Source of the DNA: Chloroflexia bacterium
GTDB taxonomy: Bacteria > Chloroflexota > Chloroflexia > Thermomicrobiales > UBA6265
DNA: 7,378 bases
Direction: 5' to 3'
NCBI GenBank assembly: GCA_013696265.1
Contig: JACCYX010000541.1
Coordinates: 1-7,378 of the forward strand
The position numbers were made by a program, and so were the translations under genes. Numbering within the stretch: the first letter of the stretch is position 1; every line of letters begins with the position of its first letter. This document shows, piece after piece, positions 5,723 through 7,378 of the stretch. The notes under the pieces are model-generated. The model had not been told where the DNA came from, ran no database searches, and was given only the letters and a program-made list of their open reading frames with translations.

Positions 5723-7196
5723 GGCACTCAATCCCGTCGGCGGCTCGGTGAACCTGGGCCGGATCCGGCTGCGCACGCCGGGTTTGCAAGGAACGGCCGA
5801 GATCCACCAGCCCGCCACGTCCGGTTCACGATCGGCCGCGCAGTCCACGTCAGACCTGGACGAGGCGCTCCGGAACGAAGGGGTGCGGGCCGCGGAAACG
5901 ATCGAATTGAGGAACACCAGGGAGGTGCCGACCGGCGGCGCCGGAACGCGGAGCACCTCGTACGGCAAGCCCGCCATCGAGCTCGACGTGCCCGCGCCCG
6001 GCGAGAAGTGGGGCCAGGTCGTGCTCGCGATCGACGAGTCCGGGGTCGTAACCTGGAACTTCCCCGTCGCCACCACGGGCCAGACCGGCGCGACGAGGGG
6101 TGGCACGGGTGGCGTGCAGACCTATGTGATTCGTCGCTACGTGCCGGAGACGCCGGCGGCGCCGGGCAGCCGGGGCATTGTGGGGGCGATCGGCAAGAAA
6201 GTCCTCAAAGTCCTGGTGTTCCCGCTTGTCGAAGACGTGGCGGGCGAGGTGGGGGACTATTTCGCGCATCGCTGGGAACAGAAGAAGCGGCCTTACCGGG
6301 TGCGCGCCTTTGGCCCCGACGATTACCAAACGCCCGACGCGGACATCATCGATGGCGGCGGCTGGGAGCGCCTCTCGTCGGGGCGGTCGCTGCTGCTGGT
6401 GCATGGGACCTTCAGCCGCGCCCACACCGGGTTTGGCGGCTTCGAGCGGGAGACCATCGCGGAACTGCACCGGCGCTACGAGGGACGGGTGTTTGCCTTC
6501 GACCACTTCACCCTGTCGGAGGACCCGCGGCAGAACGTCGACTGGCTCCTCGGCGCGATCCCCGACGGCACGAGCCTCGACCTGGATGTGCTGTGCCACT
6601 CCCGGGGTGGGCTGGTGAGCCGGGTCCTTGCCGAACGGCAGGCGGAGCTGAGCCTCGGGTCCCGGTCGCTCCGGGTCGACAAGGTGGTCTTCGCGGCGAC
6701 CCCGAATGGCGGCACGATCCTGGCCGACGCCGAGCACCACGGCGCCCTGATCGACTCCGTCACCAACCTGCTCCAGTTCGTGCCGGACAACGGCGTGACC
6801 GAAGTCCTGGAGACGGTGATTACCGTCGCCAAACACATCGCCGTCGGCGCCGCCAAGGGTCTGGAGGGACTCGAATCAATGCGGCCAGGCGGGCCGTTCA
6901 TCAAGGCACTCAACGCGGGCCCAAAGGGCGATACGGCGTACTTTGCCCTTGCCTCGAACTTCGAGCCCACCAATCACGGTTGGCAGGTTTTCGCCAAGGA
7001 CCGGCTGATGGACGCGCTGTTCAACAAGGAAAACGATCTCGTGGTCCCGACCGGTGGCGTGCATGAGGCAAACGACTCCGGGTGCTTCCCAATTGCCGAT
7101 CCGCTGGTCTTCGCCAGGGCCGACGGGATTGGCCACAGCGACTTCTTCCGCAAGCGGGAGGCGGTGGACAAGATCCTCGCCTGGCTTCAGCCATAG
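5715..7196 (+). CDS. Lipase-like alpha/beta-hydrolase paired with the CHAT peptidase
   Basis: A 493-residue protein with no signal peptide. Residues 1-65 are polar and partly helical. Residues about 85-118 form a compact beta-rich piece (PAIELDVPAPGEKWG, then VVLAIDESGVVTWNFP). A Gly/Thr/Arg-rich linker follows (about 119-155), then an amphipathic stretch GIVGAIGKKVLKVLVFPLV (154-172). The hydrolase domain begins near 220: LLLVHGTF (226-233) supplies the oxyanion loop, the nucleophile Ser296 sits in LCHSRGGLVSR, Asp441 in ENDLVVP and His474 in GIGHSDFF complete a triad by motif. Helix-rich residues 340-390, ending in GLESMRPGGPF, could be a lid. Such enzymes hydrolyse esters, often lipids, but thioesters or peptide bonds are not excluded. 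Expression is coupled to the CHAT gene, so it is probably its effector or target; that role is inferred. Confidence 0.88.
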   Translation: MPEALNPVGGSVNLGRIRLRTPGLQGTAEIHQPATSGSRSAAQSTSDLDEALRNEGVRAAETIELRNTREVPTGGAGTRSTSYGKPAIELDVPAPGEKWGQVVLAIDESGVVTWNFPVATTGQTGATRGGTGGVQTYVIRRYVPETPAAPGSRGIVGAIGKKVLKVLVFPLVEDVAGEVGDYFAHRWEQKKRPYRVRAFGPDDYQTPDADIIDGGGWERLSSGRSLLLVHGTFSRAHTGFGGFERETIAELHRRYEGRVFAFDHFTLSEDPRQNVDWLLGAIPDGTSLDLDVLCHSRGGLVSRVLAERQAELSLGSRSLRVDKVVFAATPNGGTILADAEHHGALIDSVTNLLQFVPDNGVTEVLETVITVAKHIAVGAAKGLEGLESMRPGGPFIKALNAGPKGDTAYFALASNFEPTNHGWQVFAKDRLMDALFNKENDLVVPTGGVHEANDSGCFPIADPLVFARADGIGHSDFFRKREAVDKILAWLQP

Positions 7197-7232
7197 GTTC
7201 GATGGTCACCCACAAACCGCCCCGAGATGTGT

Positions 7233-7252
7233 GGACGCCTCCCAGGCGATCC
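7233..7252 (+). terminator. Possible hairpin terminator after the hydrolase gene
   Basis: GGACGCCT-CCC-AGGCG-A-TCC folds into an 8-bp stem with one bulged A and a 3-nt loop, 37 nt after the hydrolase stop. No T tract follows, so rho-independent termination is uncertain. The rest of the 149-bp gap (7197-7345) shows nothing else convincing. Confidence 0.3.
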
Positions 7253-7345
7253 GGCCAGGCCGCCCTCTGGACCGCCGCGCCGCCCGCCCCGACAATGACC
7301 GCCAGCGAGGGACAATCGGAATCGTGAGCGGCGGGGAGCAAACGC

Positions 7346-7378
7346 ATGAAGGCGAACACCGAATACCGGTACAACCGG
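7346..7378 (+). CDS. Start of an unidentified downstream gene (11 codons visible)
   Basis: ATG at 7346 follows GGGGAG (7333-7338) with a 7-nt spacer and stays open to the window end, reading MKANTEYRYNR. Eleven residues do not identify a family. A GTG at 7324 in another frame is also open to the end (VSGGEQTH...), but has a poorer ribosome binding site. The gap of 149 bp after the hydrolase with a possible hairpin leaves it unclear whether this gene belongs to the same transcript. Confidence 0.5.
   Translation, partial: MKANTEYRYNR

Noticed and set aside
5210..6836. Long - strand frames (298 and 328 codons) opposite the CHAT and hydrolase genes
   Set aside because: They are antisense to catalytic regions with conserved motifs and show no coherent fold; such frames are expected in GC-rich DNA.
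6008..7066. 352-codon + strand frame inside the hydrolase gene
   Set aside because: Its translation is dominated by Arg, Gly and Pro, typical of an out-of-frame reading; the 5715-7196 frame has the lipase motifs.
7346..7378. Downstream gene as a creatininase-type amidohydrolase
   Set aside because: The opening MKANTEYRYNR loosely recalls such N-termini, but 11 residues are far too few to support a call.
1..7378. CRISPR array, tRNA, rRNA or transposase gene
   Set aside because: No regularly spaced repeats, cloverleaf-like sequence, rRNA words or transposase motifs were seen on either strand.

Overview
This is a GC-rich bacterial window (roughly 60-65% GC by eye) with tightly packed genes and clear Shine-Dalgarno sites. 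The gene mix (two VOC proteins, a DinB-fold protein, a PPP-type phosphatase, and a CHAT peptidase beside an alpha/beta-hydrolase), together with an intergenic repeat of the type GTCATTTCGAG...CTCGGAATGAC, is reminiscent of Chloroflexota (Thermomicrobia-like) or another high-GC environmental phylum. No marker gene is present, so the taxonomic guess is weak.

Left part (1-2328): the 3' end of a VOC/glyoxalase-fold gene on the + strand runs convergently into a DinB-family gene on the - strand. Between them lies an intergenic element of about 88 bp with near-perfect terminal inverted repeats, followed by a GC-only hairpin over the DinB stop codon. Upstream on the - strand are a PPP/metallophosphoesterase-family phosphatase and a second VOC-family gene. 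The VOC gene is transcribed first, and a gap of only 30 bp separates it from the phosphatase, so the two probably share a transcript.

Right part (2329-7378): a divergent control region of 220 bp carries a good sigma70-type promoter with an inverted repeat over its -35 box. It drives a two-gene unit. The first gene encodes a CHAT-family cysteine peptidase of 1057 residues, with an N-terminal alpha-helical HEAT-like scaffold, a disordered acidic/Pro/Ser linker, a beta-sandwich-like segment and a C-terminal CHAT domain with an intact His907/Cys948 dyad. The second gene overlaps it by 8 bp behind a perfect Shine-Dalgarno site. It encodes a 493-residue lipase-like alpha/beta-hydrolase with a separate beta-rich N-terminal region and an intact Ser296/Asp441/His474 triad by motif. 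The first 11 codons of another + strand gene begin at 7346.

The CHAT peptidase and hydrolase pair is the main point of interest. CHAT peptidases are known switches in bacterial conflict systems (Csx29 in type III-E CRISPR, gasdermin activation, and the NTPase-linked systems predicted by Kaur and colleagues). A minimal pair of CHAT peptidase plus lipase-like hydrolase, with no visible NTPase, CRISPR effector or gasdermin, suggests a two-component module in which the peptidase licenses a hydrolase that may attack lipid. The coupling of the genes and the catalytic motifs are seen directly in the sequence; the defence role, the cleavage and the lipid substrate are inference.
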